NCBI RefSeq assembly: GCF_916715725.1
Contig: NZ_CAKAPD010000020.1
Location: forward strand, 1-21,585
DNA from: an uncultured Rothia sp.
GTDB lineage: Bacteria > Actinomycetota > Actinomycetes > Actinomycetales > Micrococcaceae
DNA length: 21,585 bases
Direction of reading: 5' to 3'
Under the pieces are notes generated by a model. It saw only the letters and a program-made list of their open reading frames with translations, made no database searches and had not been told where the DNA came from. The position numbers and the translations under genes were made by a program. Of this stretch, positions 7,508 through 14,910 are shown piece by piece. Position 1 is the first letter of the stretch. Every line of letters begins with the position of its first letter.

Positions 7508-8524
7508 TTAGTCGTTGCCTTCGGCAAGCACTGCGGCTTCCGTGTCATCGGGCAGGAAGGGCGCGAGCGCCGGCAGCTCCTCCAGCGAGTTCAACCCGAG
7601 CTTCGCCAGCAGCAGCTCCGTGGTTTCGTAGAGGGTAGCGCCGCTTCCGGTTTCTCGACCCGCTTCACGAATCAGCTGCCGTTGCAGTAGCTGACGGATT
7701 GCCGCGTCCGCGTTCACGCCACGAATGGAGGCTACCCTCGCCCTGGTCACCGGCTGCTGGTAGGCAATCACGGCGAGCGTCTCGTAGGCGGGCTTGCTCA
7801 GGGTTGCGCTCTTGGAGCGGGTCACAAAGCGTGCCACCCAGGGGGCGAAGTCGTCGCGGGCGTAGAGTTTCCAGCCTCCGGCGATGTTCCGCAGCTGGAA
7901 TCCGCGCGGTTCGGGTGCCACCCGATTTTCGTCTTCTCCGTAGCCGCTTTCTTCGCCGTTGTACTCGCGGTACAGCTGGTCGAGCGCGTGCTCGACAGCT
8001 CGCTCGCTCACGATGAGCGCGGCAGAGAGTTCTTTGACGCTCACCGGTGCTTCCGCGACGGCAAGAATCGCTTCGATGGCGCTTTTGACACCGCCGGGGA
8101 TTGCCTCAACCTTGGAAAACTCGGCTTCGGCATCAACCGCCACGCTGGGTGCGGTGGAGGGGCCTCCCGCCGGAATCTTCGCGGTTTTCGTTGCCGGTTT
8201 CTCCGACTCGCGGGATGCAGTTTCCTGCGATTCCTCGGAGCTGTCGGAAATGTCGGAACCGTCGGAGTCCTCTACCGTTTCAGCGGCTTCAGCCTCCTCA
8301 GCTTCTTCGGTCACCTCATCCAGAGGAGTTGTTGCTACTTCGTGCTCAGCCGGCTCAGCATCCGCCTCAGCAGGCTTCGAGATCTCAGCCTCTACCGCCT
8401 CTACCGGCGCCGAGTCTGCCTGTTCCGAATCCTCGTCTGCGTTCGGATCCCAGTAGCCCATGTTCACGATGGCAAGGTCGTCAGGGGTGAATTCACGGTC
8501 AAAGCGTGTGCCGTGATTACTCAT
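7508..8524 (-). CDS. scpB: Segregation and condensation protein B
   Basis: ScpB dimers bind the ScpA kleisin and form the bacterial condensin with SMC. The 338-residue product has the two ScpB winged-helix domains: the first at about 145-225 (GGVKSAIEAILAVAEAPVSV) and the second at about 230-325 (YETLAVIAYQQPVTRARV, then SIRGVNADAAIRQLLQRQLI). Typical ScpB proteins are about 200 residues. The extra length is an N-terminal acidic, Ser/Glu/Ala-rich stretch (about 28-140) of low complexity, probably disordered. The ATG overlaps the scpA stop in ATGAGTAA, indicating translational coupling and equal dosage with ScpA. No separate Shine-Dalgarno is needed at such an overlap. Confidence 0.93.
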   Translation of the reverse strand: MSNHGTRFDREFTPDDLAIVNMGYWDPNADEDSEQADSAPVEAVEAEISKPAEADAEPAEHEVATTPLDEVTEEAEEAEAAETVEDSDGSDISDSSEESQETASRESEKPATKTAKIPAGGPSTAPSVAVDAEAEFSKVEAIPGGVKSAIEAILAVAEAPVSVKELSAALIVSERAVEHALDQLYREYNGEESGYGEDENRVAPEPRGFQLRNIAGGWKLYARDDFAPWVARFVTRSKSATLSKPAYETLAVIAYQQPVTRARVASIRGVNADAAIRQLLQRQLIREAGRETGSGATLYETTELLLAKLGLNSLEELPALAPFLPDDTEAAVLAEGND

Positions 8525-9524
8525 ACTCCTCCTCTACCGGTTCCGTGTTAGCTTCAGATCCGTTCGCTTCGGGTGATTCAGGTGCTTCACCGGTTTCGTG
8601 CGCATCCTGTGTGCCTGCGGTGTCTGCAGTTTCTTCGCGGATTACGAACTGTGCGGCGCTCGCGCTCGCACGTACCCGAATGGCTCCGAGCGGTGCGTCC
8701 TGTTCCACGTGCAGAGCGCCTTCTTTGTAGAGCTCGAGCAGGGCGAGAAAACGAACCACCGCGATTTCTAGTTCGCCGGATCCTTGAACCAGTTCGGCGA
8801 AGCTCAGTTCCCGCGCCGCAGTATCGAGCAGGCTGTGCAGAATGTAGTGTTCTTCAGCCGCGATGGTGGTGAGCGGAACGTGCAGGTGCTCGTTGAGTTC
8901 TTCAACGATTTCTTCGGGTTCCGGTTCGGGCTCTTTGGGGGTTCGGCTCAGCGCTGCTGCGGCGATGCGGGCGAACTCTTCGGCGCCTCCGGTGAAAACC
9001 AGCTCGGGTAGCGCCTGGGCGAATCGTTCTTCGAGGGCTACCGCGCGGGGAAAACGCTGCGCTTCTTGCGCCCAGCGTTCAGCAAAAATATCGGCGACTT
9101 CGCGGTAGGCGCGGTATTGCAACAGACGGGCAAAGAGCAGGTCGCGTGCCTCCAGCAGTGCGACATCCTCTTCGAGGGGTTCACGATGCTGCGGGAGCAG
9201 GCGTGCGGTCTTGAGTTCCAGCAGGGTTGCGGCGGTGACCAGAAATTCGCTGGCTTCGTCGAGTGCACGTTCGGTACCCTCGGCGTAGAGGGCGTGCAGG
9301 TATGCGAGGAACTCGTCGGTGACCTCTGCGAGCGCCACCTCGGTAATGTCGAGCTTGCGGCGCGAGATCAGGGTCAGTAGAAGATCAAAGGGACCCTCAA
9401 AATTACTGAGGGTGAGGGTGAAACCGCGTTCCGGGTTCTGCAGGCCGCGGCCCTCAGTCCGGGCGTTCGCGGCGGTGTCTGCGTTCGGTGTCGGTACCCT
9501 CACGGCAGCGACGTTCGTGGTCAT
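8517..9524 (-). CDS. scpA: Segregation and condensation protein A (kleisin)
   Basis: ScpA bridges the SMC heads and recruits ScpB in the condensin that organises and segregates the chromosome. The 335-residue protein has the N-terminal kleisin signature FEGPFDLLLTLISRRKLDI at 42-60, an Ala/Glu/Leu-rich middle and a C-terminal winged-helix segment around 240-290 (FAELVQGSGELEIAVVRFLALLELYKEG). A non-conserved head of about 34 residues and an acidic tail (from about 300) flank the family core. The ATG at 9524 has AAGGAG 12 bases upstream, longer than ideal, but no better in-frame start exists. It is the first gene of the scpA-scpB-rluB-tyrA-cmk-der run and has a near-consensus promoter 121 bases upstream. 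Confidence 0.92.
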   Translation of the reverse strand: MTTNVAAVRVPTPNADTAANARTEGRGLQNPERGFTLTLSNFEGPFDLLLTLISRRKLDITEVALAEVTDEFLAYLHALYAEGTERALDEASEFLVTAATLLELKTARLLPQHREPLEEDVALLEARDLLFARLLQYRAYREVADIFAERWAQEAQRFPRAVALEERFAQALPELVFTGGAEEFARIAAAALSRTPKEPEPEPEEIVEELNEHLHVPLTTIAAEEHYILHSLLDTAARELSFAELVQGSGELEIAVVRFLALLELYKEGALHVEQDAPLGAIRVRASASAAQFVIREETADTAGTQDAHETGEAPESPEANGSEANTEPVEEEYE

Positions 9525-9644
9525 AAACGACCTATTCTCCTTAGGTTTATTCTCCCCGGCTTCGTTGGTGCCGTCTCAGATGCGGCTGCTACTTCGCATA
9601 CTTTTTCGGCGTAAGCAGTGTGCGGGGTCTTTAGAATCCACACA

Positions 9645-9673
9645 ATTATACGCCCTCTGCCGGTGTGACTCAA
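9645..9673 (-). promoter_or_regulatory. Promoter of the scpA operon, inside a hairpin
   Basis: The minus strand has TTGAGT (9673-9668) and, after exactly 17 bases, a perfect TATAAT (9650-9645). The predicted start is near 9638, giving a leader of about 114 bases before scpA. Both elements lie within or at the edge of the inverted repeat at 9647-9704: the -35 is in the apical loop and the -10 partly in the outer arm. It is among the best promoter matches I found in the window. Confidence 0.6.
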
Positions 9674-9704
9674 GGGTGAGAGTCACCTCAGCAGAGGGCG
9701 TATA
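9647..9704 (-). terminator. Large two-part hairpin after the ParA gene
   Basis: A perfect 14-bp outer stem (9647-9660 with 9691-9704) encloses a 4x4 internal loop and a perfect 7-bp inner stem (GTGACTC at 9665-9671 with GAGTCAC at 9680-9686) with an 8-base loop. It begins 14 bases after the ParA stop codon. The minus-strand sequence after the stem is ATTGTGTGG, not a T-run, so it is either a U-less terminator or an RNA-stability or processing element. It also carries the scpA promoter. Confidence 0.6.
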
Positions 9705-9717
9705 GGTGCGGGGGGCT

Positions 9718-10578
9718 TTAGCGTGCGCCGCCCTTGTAGATTAGTTCGCGTGCCACCTGGCGGTATGCTTCCGCGCCGGGGTGGCTGGAGGCGTAGCTAA
9801 GAATCGGCTCAGCGGACACCGACGCGTCCGGGAACTTCACGGTGCGCTTGATGACGGTGTCGAAGACCTTGTCGCCGAATGCGTCCACGATGCGCGCCAG
9901 AACTTCCTTGGAGTGGATGGTGCGGGCATCGAACATGGTGGCGAGTACGCCGGAGATTTCGAGGTCGGGGTTCAGGCGGTCCTGCACCTTCTCGATGGAG
10001 TCGACCAACAGTGCGACGGCGCGCAGTGCGAAGAATTCACAAATCAGCGGAATAATGACGCCTTCGGAGGCGGTCAGCGCGTTGACGGTCAGCAGGCCCA
10101 GGGAGGGCTGGCAGTCGATGAGGATGACGTCGTACTCGTCACGGACCTTGCGCAGTGCCGAGGCGAGAACCTGCTCGCGAGCCACTTCGTTGACCAGCTG
10201 AACTTCAGCTGCGGAGAGGTCAATATTGGCGGGAAGCAGGTCGATGTTCTCCACGCCGGTGGGCAGGATGACGTCCTTGATGTCGACCTTGCGGTCCATC
10301 ATGACGTTGTAGACGGTCAGGTCCAGTTCGTGCGGGTTCGCGCCGAAACCGGCGGAGAGAGCACCCTGCGGGTCGAAGTCGACCAGCAGCACCTTACGGC
10401 CGCATTCTGCCAGTGCCGCGCCCAGGTTAATGGTGGAGGTGGTCTTACCCACGCCGCCCTTCTGATTCACCATAGAGATAATGCGGGCGGGACCGTGGCT
10501 GCTCAGCGGAGCCGGGTCGGGGTATACGCGCAGGGGTCGGCCGGTGGGGCCGAGTTCTTGAGCCTGAGCTTCAGTCAA
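9718..10578 (-). CDS. ParA/Soj-family ATPase
   Basis: ParA-family ATPases bind DNA in the ATP dimer form and position cargo such as chromosome origins. The 286-residue protein has the deviant Walker A KGGVGKTT at 40-47, the VDFDPQG box at 66-72 and Walker B VILIDCQPSLG at 151-161, all typical of Soj/ParA. No parB follows, so this is not the oriC parAB pair but the ParA-like gene that sits before scpA in actinobacteria (Rv1708 type). Its partner is unknown. The start is TTG at 10578, with AAGGTG about 5 bases upstream; the next Met (residue 36) would remove the strand leading into Walker A. It follows xerD by 94 bases and is followed by a strong hairpin, so it may be transcribed apart from scpA. 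Confidence 0.9.
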   Translation of the reverse strand: MTEAQAQELGPTGRPLRVYPDPAPLSSHGPARIISMVNQKGGVGKTTSTINLGAALAECGRKVLLVDFDPQGALSAGFGANPHELDLTVYNVMMDRKVDIKDVILPTGVENIDLLPANIDLSAAEVQLVNEVAREQVLASALRKVRDEYDVILIDCQPSLGLLTVNALTASEGVIIPLICEFFALRAVALLVDSIEKVQDRLNPDLEISGVLATMFDARTIHSKEVLARIVDAFGDKVFDTVIKRTVKFPDASVSAEPILSYASSHPGAEAYRQVARELIYKGGAR

Positions 10579-10668
10579 TGGTTCACCTTCATCAATGAAT
10601 TCGAAGTTTTAAAGTTTAAGCGTTGTCTATAAGGTTACCTCAAGAGCGGCTGTTCCGCGGTTTGACGG

Positions 10669-10682
10669 GGTTTTATCCCCGT
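10669..10682. repeat. Small hairpin overlapping the xerD stop codon
   Basis: CGGGG and CCCCG pair around TTTTAT, spanning the TAA stop of xerD. The stem is only 5-6 bp and has no T-run, so its effect is doubtful. Confidence 0.25.
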
Positions 10683-12028
10683 TCGTGGGCACGCGGATGC
10701 GCCATGCGGTACACCTCCATGAGCCCCTCGGGCGTGACCTTGGTGTACACCTGCGTGGTGGCGATGGAGGCGTGCCCGAGCAGTTCTTGCACCACGCGAA
10801 TATCGGCGCCGCCCTGCAGTAGGTGCGTTGCGAAGCTGTGGCGCATGGAGTGCGGTGAGAAGTCGGAGCTGAGCCCGGCTGCTTCGGCGGCTTCTTTGAG
10901 GATGAGCCAGGCGCCTTGGCGTCCGAGTCTGCTACCTCGTCCATTGACGAAGAGCGCGGCGGTGCCTTTACCGTGCGCGACGAGGGAGGGGCGGGCACGC
11001 ACCAGGTAGTCTTGGATTGCTTTTTGGGCGTAGCTTCCGATGGGTACGAGTCGTTCTTTGTTTCCTTTGCCGAAGAGTCGAACGTAGCCGGGCAGGGTGA
11101 TTTGGTTGCCATCTTCATCGGTGAGGGTTCCCTCGAAGTGCACGTCGTCGATATCGGCGTTGAGCATTTCGCTCACGCGCGCGCCGGTGGCGTAGAGGAA
11201 TTCGAGTATGGCTCGGTTGCGTAGCCCGGTGGCGGTTTCGCGGTCGGGTACGGCGAGTAGCCGCTGGATATCTTCGACGCTGACTGCTTTGGGTAGGCGT
11301 TTGACGTTCTTGGGCGGGGTGACCGGTGCCGCCGGGTCGGTGGACACGATGAGCGCGGAGACCCAGAAGGCATGTGCTCCGCGGACTGCCGCCATGGTGC
11401 GGGCGATGGAGTTCGGGCCCAAGGGCAATGGTAGGCTCGGCGCCCCTTCAGCGGTTGGTGTTTCGGTGTCTGGCTCCCCAGCTTTCGACTGCCCGGCACG
11501 CCCATTTCCAACACGTCCTTTTCCAGCGCGCACGTTTCCTGTACCTCGCCCCGATTCGGAGGCGATCATCAGCGCCAGCGATTCTGCGGCTTCTTCCTGT
11601 ACTTCCTGGGCTTCCTGCGCGTTCTGGTTGTTCTTTTCCCCCGATTCGAATCCGGCGACGAATCCAGCTAGGGGCACGGTGGGGGCGGCGAGTTCCCGCA
11701 TGAAGGAACGCACCTGCGCGGTGGTGATGCGTTCGGGGTCGATGACGCCGAGGGTCGCCATGTAGGCGCTGTATCGTCGCAGGTCACGCGCGTAGGAGGC
11801 GATGGTGTGTTCGCTGCTTCCTCGCTCCACGCGCAGGTGGATGAGGTACTGGTCAATGGCTTTCTGTAGCGGGGTCTGCGCCTCCTGATGGGAAGGGCCC
11901 AGGGCAGAGCCCCAAGTAGAAGAAATCAGGGCAGAAGAACCCTGCACGGAGGAACCGACAGAAGAGGGCGCGCCGAGCAGACCCGCGCCGCGGGCTGTCT
12001 TACTCGCCGTGCTTTTTGCCTGCTTCAC
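10673..12028 (-). CDS. xerD: Site-specific tyrosine recombinase XerD, with internal insert
   Basis: XerD works with XerC at dif to resolve chromosome dimers. All catalytic residues are present: Arg284 (TGARVSE), Lys321 (GKGNKERLVP), His393 and Arg396 (HSMRH), His419 (LLGHASI) and the nucleophile Tyr428. The family is usually about 300 residues; this is 451. The excess is a Ser/Gly-rich head of about 50 residues and a low-complexity insert of about 85 residues (roughly 117-203) in the N-terminal core-binding domain, first Gln/Glu-rich and then Gly/Arg/Lys-rich. The helix that normally follows (NSIARTMAAVRGAHAFW) resumes in frame, so the gene looks intact. The start is GTG at 12028 with AGAGGAG at good spacing. 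It lies 76 bases after the Nudix gene, as in Rv1700-Rv1701. No dif site was recognised. Confidence 0.9.
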   Translation of the reverse strand: MKQAKSTASKTARGAGLLGAPSSVGSSVQGSSALISSTWGSALGPSHQEAQTPLQKAIDQYLIHLRVERGSSEHTIASYARDLRRYSAYMATLGVIDPERITTAQVRSFMRELAAPTVPLAGFVAGFESGEKNNQNAQEAQEVQEEAAESLALMIASESGRGTGNVRAGKGRVGNGRAGQSKAGEPDTETPTAEGAPSLPLPLGPNSIARTMAAVRGAHAFWVSALIVSTDPAAPVTPPKNVKRLPKAVSVEDIQRLLAVPDRETATGLRNRAILEFLYATGARVSEMLNADIDDVHFEGTLTDEDGNQITLPGYVRLFGKGNKERLVPIGSYAQKAIQDYLVRARPSLVAHGKGTAALFVNGRGSRLGRQGAWLILKEAAEAAGLSSDFSPHSMRHSFATHLLQGGADIRVVQELLGHASIATTQVYTKVTPEGLMEVYRMAHPRAHERG

Positions 12029-12067
12029 GCTATCTCCTCTGTCGGTTCTCTTGATATTCGGGTTTGC

Positions 12068-12096
12068 CGTAGGCAGGGCTACTCCCCCGCCCTACG
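12068..12096 (-). terminator. Hairpin between the Nudix gene and xerD
   Basis: CGTAGG (12068-12073) pairs with CCTACG (12091-12096), and GGG/CCC triplets can pair inside. It begins 8 bases after the Nudix stop codon. No T-run follows on the minus strand, so full termination is unlikely; it may tune xerD expression or protect the upstream mRNA. Confidence 0.35.
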
Positions 12097-12104
12097 TTCC
12101 GTTC

Positions 12105-12779
12105 TTAGTGGTTGCGGAAGTTCTCCGGCTTTTCGCGGCGCTGGCCCATGTAGGGGTGGAACTCCCAGCCGCCCTCGGCAGGGCGCAGGCCTTCAAAGTT
12201 GTTCTGTGCCGCCGCGTAGGTGGCGAGTACCGCCTGGATAGCGAGCGCGTTGTGAACCTTTCCGCCCAGTACCAGCTGTACTGCGTCGGCGAGGGGCACC
12301 CAGCGGTAGGTCATTTCTGCTTCTTCTTCGGTGCGTTCGCTACGTTCTTCGGCGGGCAGTTCTGAGAGGTTGCGTGCCAGGTAGACGCGGCCTGCTTCGC
12401 TGGTTGCGCCGGGGCTGCTGAAGTAGTCGGTCAGAGCGTTCCAGGTTTCTGCCTGCAGGTCTGCTTCTTCGGCGAGTTCGCGCTGCGCGGCGACCAGGGG
12501 GTCTTCACCGTCGATGTCGAGCAGTCCGGCGGGTACTTCCCAGAGGTTCATGCGCACCGGGTGGCGGTACTGGTTGAGCATCAGCAGTTCGTTGTTGTCG
12601 TTGAGGACCGCTACGGCGACGGCGCCGGGCATTTCCACGACGTCACGGGTCAGTACGGTGTTTTCGTTGAGTTCGTACTCTTCAACGGTCGTTTCGATCA
12701 CGTAGCCGCTGTACTTCACGGTGCGGGTGCGAATCGTGCGTTCGGAGGGTGCATCAATAATCTGCTGGTTGTTGCTCAT
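12105..12779 (-). CDS. Nudix hydrolase, probable ADP-ribose pyrophosphatase
   Basis: This family hydrolyses ADP-ribose to AMP and ribose 5-phosphate, clearing a reactive NAD breakdown product. The 224-residue protein has an N-terminal beta domain and a Nudix box at about residues 84-107: GLLDIDGEDPLVAAQRELAE, followed by EADL. The metal-binding core RELAEE is intact. The spacing from Gly to the first Glu is one residue longer than the textbook box, as in the Rv1700 type, and the final Gly of the consensus (EExG) is Asp. Synteny with Rv1700, next to pyrG and xerD, supports ADP-ribose as substrate, but other nucleoside diphosphate sugars are possible. The ATG at 12779 has a weak Shine-Dalgarno, and TACAAT lies 6 bases upstream, which suggests a leaderless transcript. 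Confidence 0.88.
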   Translation of the reverse strand: MSNNQQIIDAPSERTIRTRTVKYSGYVIETTVEEYELNENTVLTRDVVEMPGAVAVAVLNDNNELLMLNQYRHPVRMNLWEVPAGLLDIDGEDPLVAAQRELAEEADLQAETWNALTDYFSSPGATSEAGRVYLARNLSELPAEERSERTEEEAEMTYRWVPLADAVQLVLGGKVHNALAIQAVLATYAAAQNNFEGLRPAEGGWEFHPYMGQRREKPENFRNH

Positions 12780-12785
12780 TCTTTC

Positions 12786-12791
12786 ATTGTA
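12786..12791 (-). promoter_or_regulatory. Possible -10 element for a leaderless Nudix mRNA
   Basis: TACAAT on the minus strand (12791-12786) ends 6 bases before the Nudix ATG. A start 7 bases after the -10 would fall on the A of the start codon. No clear -35 is seen 16-18 bases upstream, which is not unusual for actinobacterial promoters. The pyrG terminator upstream makes a separate promoter necessary. Confidence 0.4.
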
Positions 12792-12857
12792 GGTGGCTTC
12801 TTAGCTCCGCCACGTTCGGCGCGTCAGGTGCGGGTACGATTTCAAGCATGTTCAGGT

Positions 12858-12905
12858 TTAAACGAAAGCATCCCGCTCTCCCCTGCGCGGGGTGAGCGGG
12901 ATGCT
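12858..12905 (-). terminator. Intrinsic terminator of pyrG
   Basis: A 12-bp perfect stem (12867-12878 with 12894-12905), then a single T-T mismatch and a 4-bp C/G inner stem, closes a 5-base loop. On the minus strand it is followed by TTTCGTTT. It lies 19 bases after the pyrG stop, separating pyrG from the Nudix gene. Confidence 0.85.
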
Positions 12906-12924
12906 GAACGTTTGTGCCTAGAGG

Positions 12925-14619
12925 TTAGGCGCCGCGACGCTCCAGAGCAGCCTTAATCAGGCCGGAGAAGAGCGGGTGCGGGCGGGTCGGACGCGAACGG
13001 TACTCGGGGTGTGCCTGAGTTGCCACGTAGTAGGGGTGTACCTCTGCGGGCAGCTCCACGTACTCGACCAGCGAGGAGTCCGGGGAGGTACCGGAAATGA
13101 GCAGGCCTGCTTCTTCAAGCTGCTCGCGGTACTCGTTGTTCACCTCGTAGCGGTGGCGGTGACGCTCTGCAACCTCGGTTGCGCCGTATGCCTTAGCAAC
13201 CTGAGAGCCGGGAACGAGGTTTGCCTTGTACAGGCCCAGGCGCATGGTGCCGCCCAGGTCGCCTGCACCTTCGACGAACTGCTTCTGCTCTTCGATGGTT
13301 GCAATGACCGGCACGGAGGTTTCCGGGTCAAACTCGGTGGAGGACGCTTCGCGCAGGCCCAGTACGTTGCGTGCGTACTCGATGACCATGGACTGCAGGC
13401 CGAGGCAGATGCCCAGGGTCGGGATCTTGTGCTCGCGTGCGTACTTGAGGGCACCAATCTTGCCGTCCAGGCCGCGGATGCCGAAGCCGCCGGGCACGAG
13501 GATTGCGTCCATGTTGCGCAGCTGGTGGTCTGCATCTTCGTCGGTTGCGCACAGGTCGGCTGCAACCCACTTGATGTTGACCTTCACGTTGTTTGCGAAG
13601 CCGCCGGCACGCAGAGCCTCGGAGACGGACAGGTATGCGTCGGGCAGGTCAATGTACTTACCGACCAGGCCAACGTTGACCTCTGCTGCGGGGCGGTGCA
13701 CTGCGTCGAGCAGGCGGTCCCACTGGGTGAAGTCCGGTGCGGGAGCCTCAATGCCGAAGTAGTCGAGGATGTAGTCGTCGAGCTTCTGGCTGTGCAGGGT
13801 CTTGGGGATGTCGTAGATGCTGGGTGCGTCGGCGCAGGAGATGACTGCGTCGCTGTCCACGTCGCATGCGTTACCAATCTTGGTGCGGTGCGATACGGGG
13901 ACCTCACGCTCACAGCGTAGGATCAGACCGTCAGGCTGGATGCCCAGGCCGCGCAGTGCTGCGACGGAGTGCTGGGTCGGCTTGGTCTTGAGCTCGCCGG
14001 AGGGGCCGATGAAGGGCACCAGGGAGACGTGCAGGAAGAAGACGTTCTTGCGGCCAACATCGCGGCGTACCTGGCGTGCTGCCTCCATGAAGGGCAGGGA
14101 CTCGATATCGCCGACGGTACCACCGATTTCGGTGATGATGATGTCGGGTGCGTTTTCAATTTCCGCTGCGTGACGCATGCGGGCCTTGATTTCGTCGGTA
14201 ATGTGAGGGATGACCTGGACGGTGTCGCCGAGGTATTCGCCGCGGCGTTCCTTTGCGATGACGGAGGAGTAGACCTGGCCGGTGGTCACGTTAGCAGACT
14301 GGTCGAGGTTTTCGTCCAGGAAGCGCTCGTAGTGTCCGATGTCGAGGTCGGTTTCAGCACCGTCGTCGGTGACAAAGACTTCACCGTGCTGGAAGGGGTT
14401 CATCGTACCGGGGTCGACGTTCAGGTAGGGGTCGAACTTCTGCATGGTCACAGAGAGGCCACGTGCGCGAAGAAGCTGACCGAGGGAAGAGGCCGACAGG
14501 CCCTTACCGAGAGAAGATGCAACGCCGCCGGTCACGAAAATCTGGCGGGTTACCTTGTCGTTAGAGGACGCGTTCAGAGCGTTATTTTTTTCATTCACCA
14601 CGGAATTCAAGCCTACCAT
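12925..14619 (-). CDS. pyrG: CTP synthase (glutamine-hydrolysing)
   Basis: PyrG aminates UTP to CTP using glutamine and ATP, the last step of de novo pyrimidine synthesis. The 564-residue protein has the synthase domain first (VTGGVASSLGKGLSASSLG near residue 30, KFDPYLNVDPGTMNPFQHGE near 62) and a class I glutamine amidotransferase domain after about residue 300. The latter has the nucleophile Cys in GICLGLQSMVIEYARN and the His/Glu pair in AHPEYRSRPTRPHPLF. The N-terminal 24 residues before TRQIFVTGG are unique to this protein. The ATG at 14619 has a poor Shine-Dalgarno, so a start at the nearby GTG codons (MVGLNS-VV) remains possible. It stands alone between a 340-base gap and a strong terminator, and a hairpin at 14651-14675 in its leader may be regulatory. 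Confidence 0.96.
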   Translation of the reverse strand: MVGLNSVVNEKNNALNASSNDKVTRQIFVTGGVASSLGKGLSASSLGQLLRARGLSVTMQKFDPYLNVDPGTMNPFQHGEVFVTDDGAETDLDIGHYERFLDENLDQSANVTTGQVYSSVIAKERRGEYLGDTVQVIPHITDEIKARMRHAAEIENAPDIIITEIGGTVGDIESLPFMEAARQVRRDVGRKNVFFLHVSLVPFIGPSGELKTKPTQHSVAALRGLGIQPDGLILRCEREVPVSHRTKIGNACDVDSDAVISCADAPSIYDIPKTLHSQKLDDYILDYFGIEAPAPDFTQWDRLLDAVHRPAAEVNVGLVGKYIDLPDAYLSVSEALRAGGFANNVKVNIKWVAADLCATDEDADHQLRNMDAILVPGGFGIRGLDGKIGALKYAREHKIPTLGICLGLQSMVIEYARNVLGLREASSTEFDPETSVPVIATIEEQKQFVEGAGDLGGTMRLGLYKANLVPGSQVAKAYGATEVAERHRHRYEVNNEYREQLEEAGLLISGTSPDSSLVEYVELPAEVHPYYVATQAHPEYRSRPTRPHPLFSGLIKAALERRGA

Positions 14620-14650
14620 TTTCTTGTCTGCTATCCAAGCAGAGGGTTTT

Positions 14651-14675
14651 GCCGCGAGAGGATTCTCTCAGGCGG
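14651..14675 (-). promoter_or_regulatory. Hairpin in the pyrG leader
   Basis: On the minus strand GCCGC-CT-GAGAG pairs with CTCTC-GCGGC around AATC, with a 2-base bulge. It ends about 32 bases before the pyrG ATG. Since pyrG is leader-regulated by CTP in some Gram-positive bacteria, a regulatory role is possible, but there is no T-run and no recognisable attenuator. Confidence 0.3.
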
Positions 14676-14884
14676 CTTTCCCTCCCCTATTTGTCCTTAT
14701 CACCACTGTAAACGGAGCCGGGGATTTATTATTCCCGCCGCGCCGTGTAGAAGCAGGCGTAGGAGCATTCTCAGAGTATCTCACATCCTCTGGGCTCCAT
14801 GCGCCGCTATTGGTCACCGGCACGGGCTGTACTGGCAATTTCCTGAGGCACGCTCGCACGCTTCAGACCCTTTGATGGCCTTTA

Positions 14885-14910
14885 GCGCGAAAGATGCCAC
14901 CTTTCGGCGC
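14885..14910. repeat. Hairpin downstream of recN
   Basis: GCGCGAAAG (14885-14893) pairs with CTTTC-G-GCGC (14901-14910), a 9-bp stem with one bulged G and a 7-base loop. It is followed by TTTT on the plus strand, not on the minus strand where recN is transcribed. It lies about 50 bases after the recN stop and may shield the mRNA end. Confidence 0.35.

Noticed and set aside
11520..11580. Possible tandem repeat within the xerD insert
   Set aside because: The repeated Gly/Arg/Lys codons give only loose DNA similarity; I could not define a consistent unit.
12776..12787. Three-codon mini-frame ATG AAA GAA TGA overlapping the Nudix start
   Set aside because: Too short to separate from chance, and the likely transcript start lies inside it.
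14668..14859. 63-codon minus-strand frame in the recN-pyrG gap
   Set aside because: No good start signal, no recognisable domain and no similarity to the SteA or MctB types expected there.
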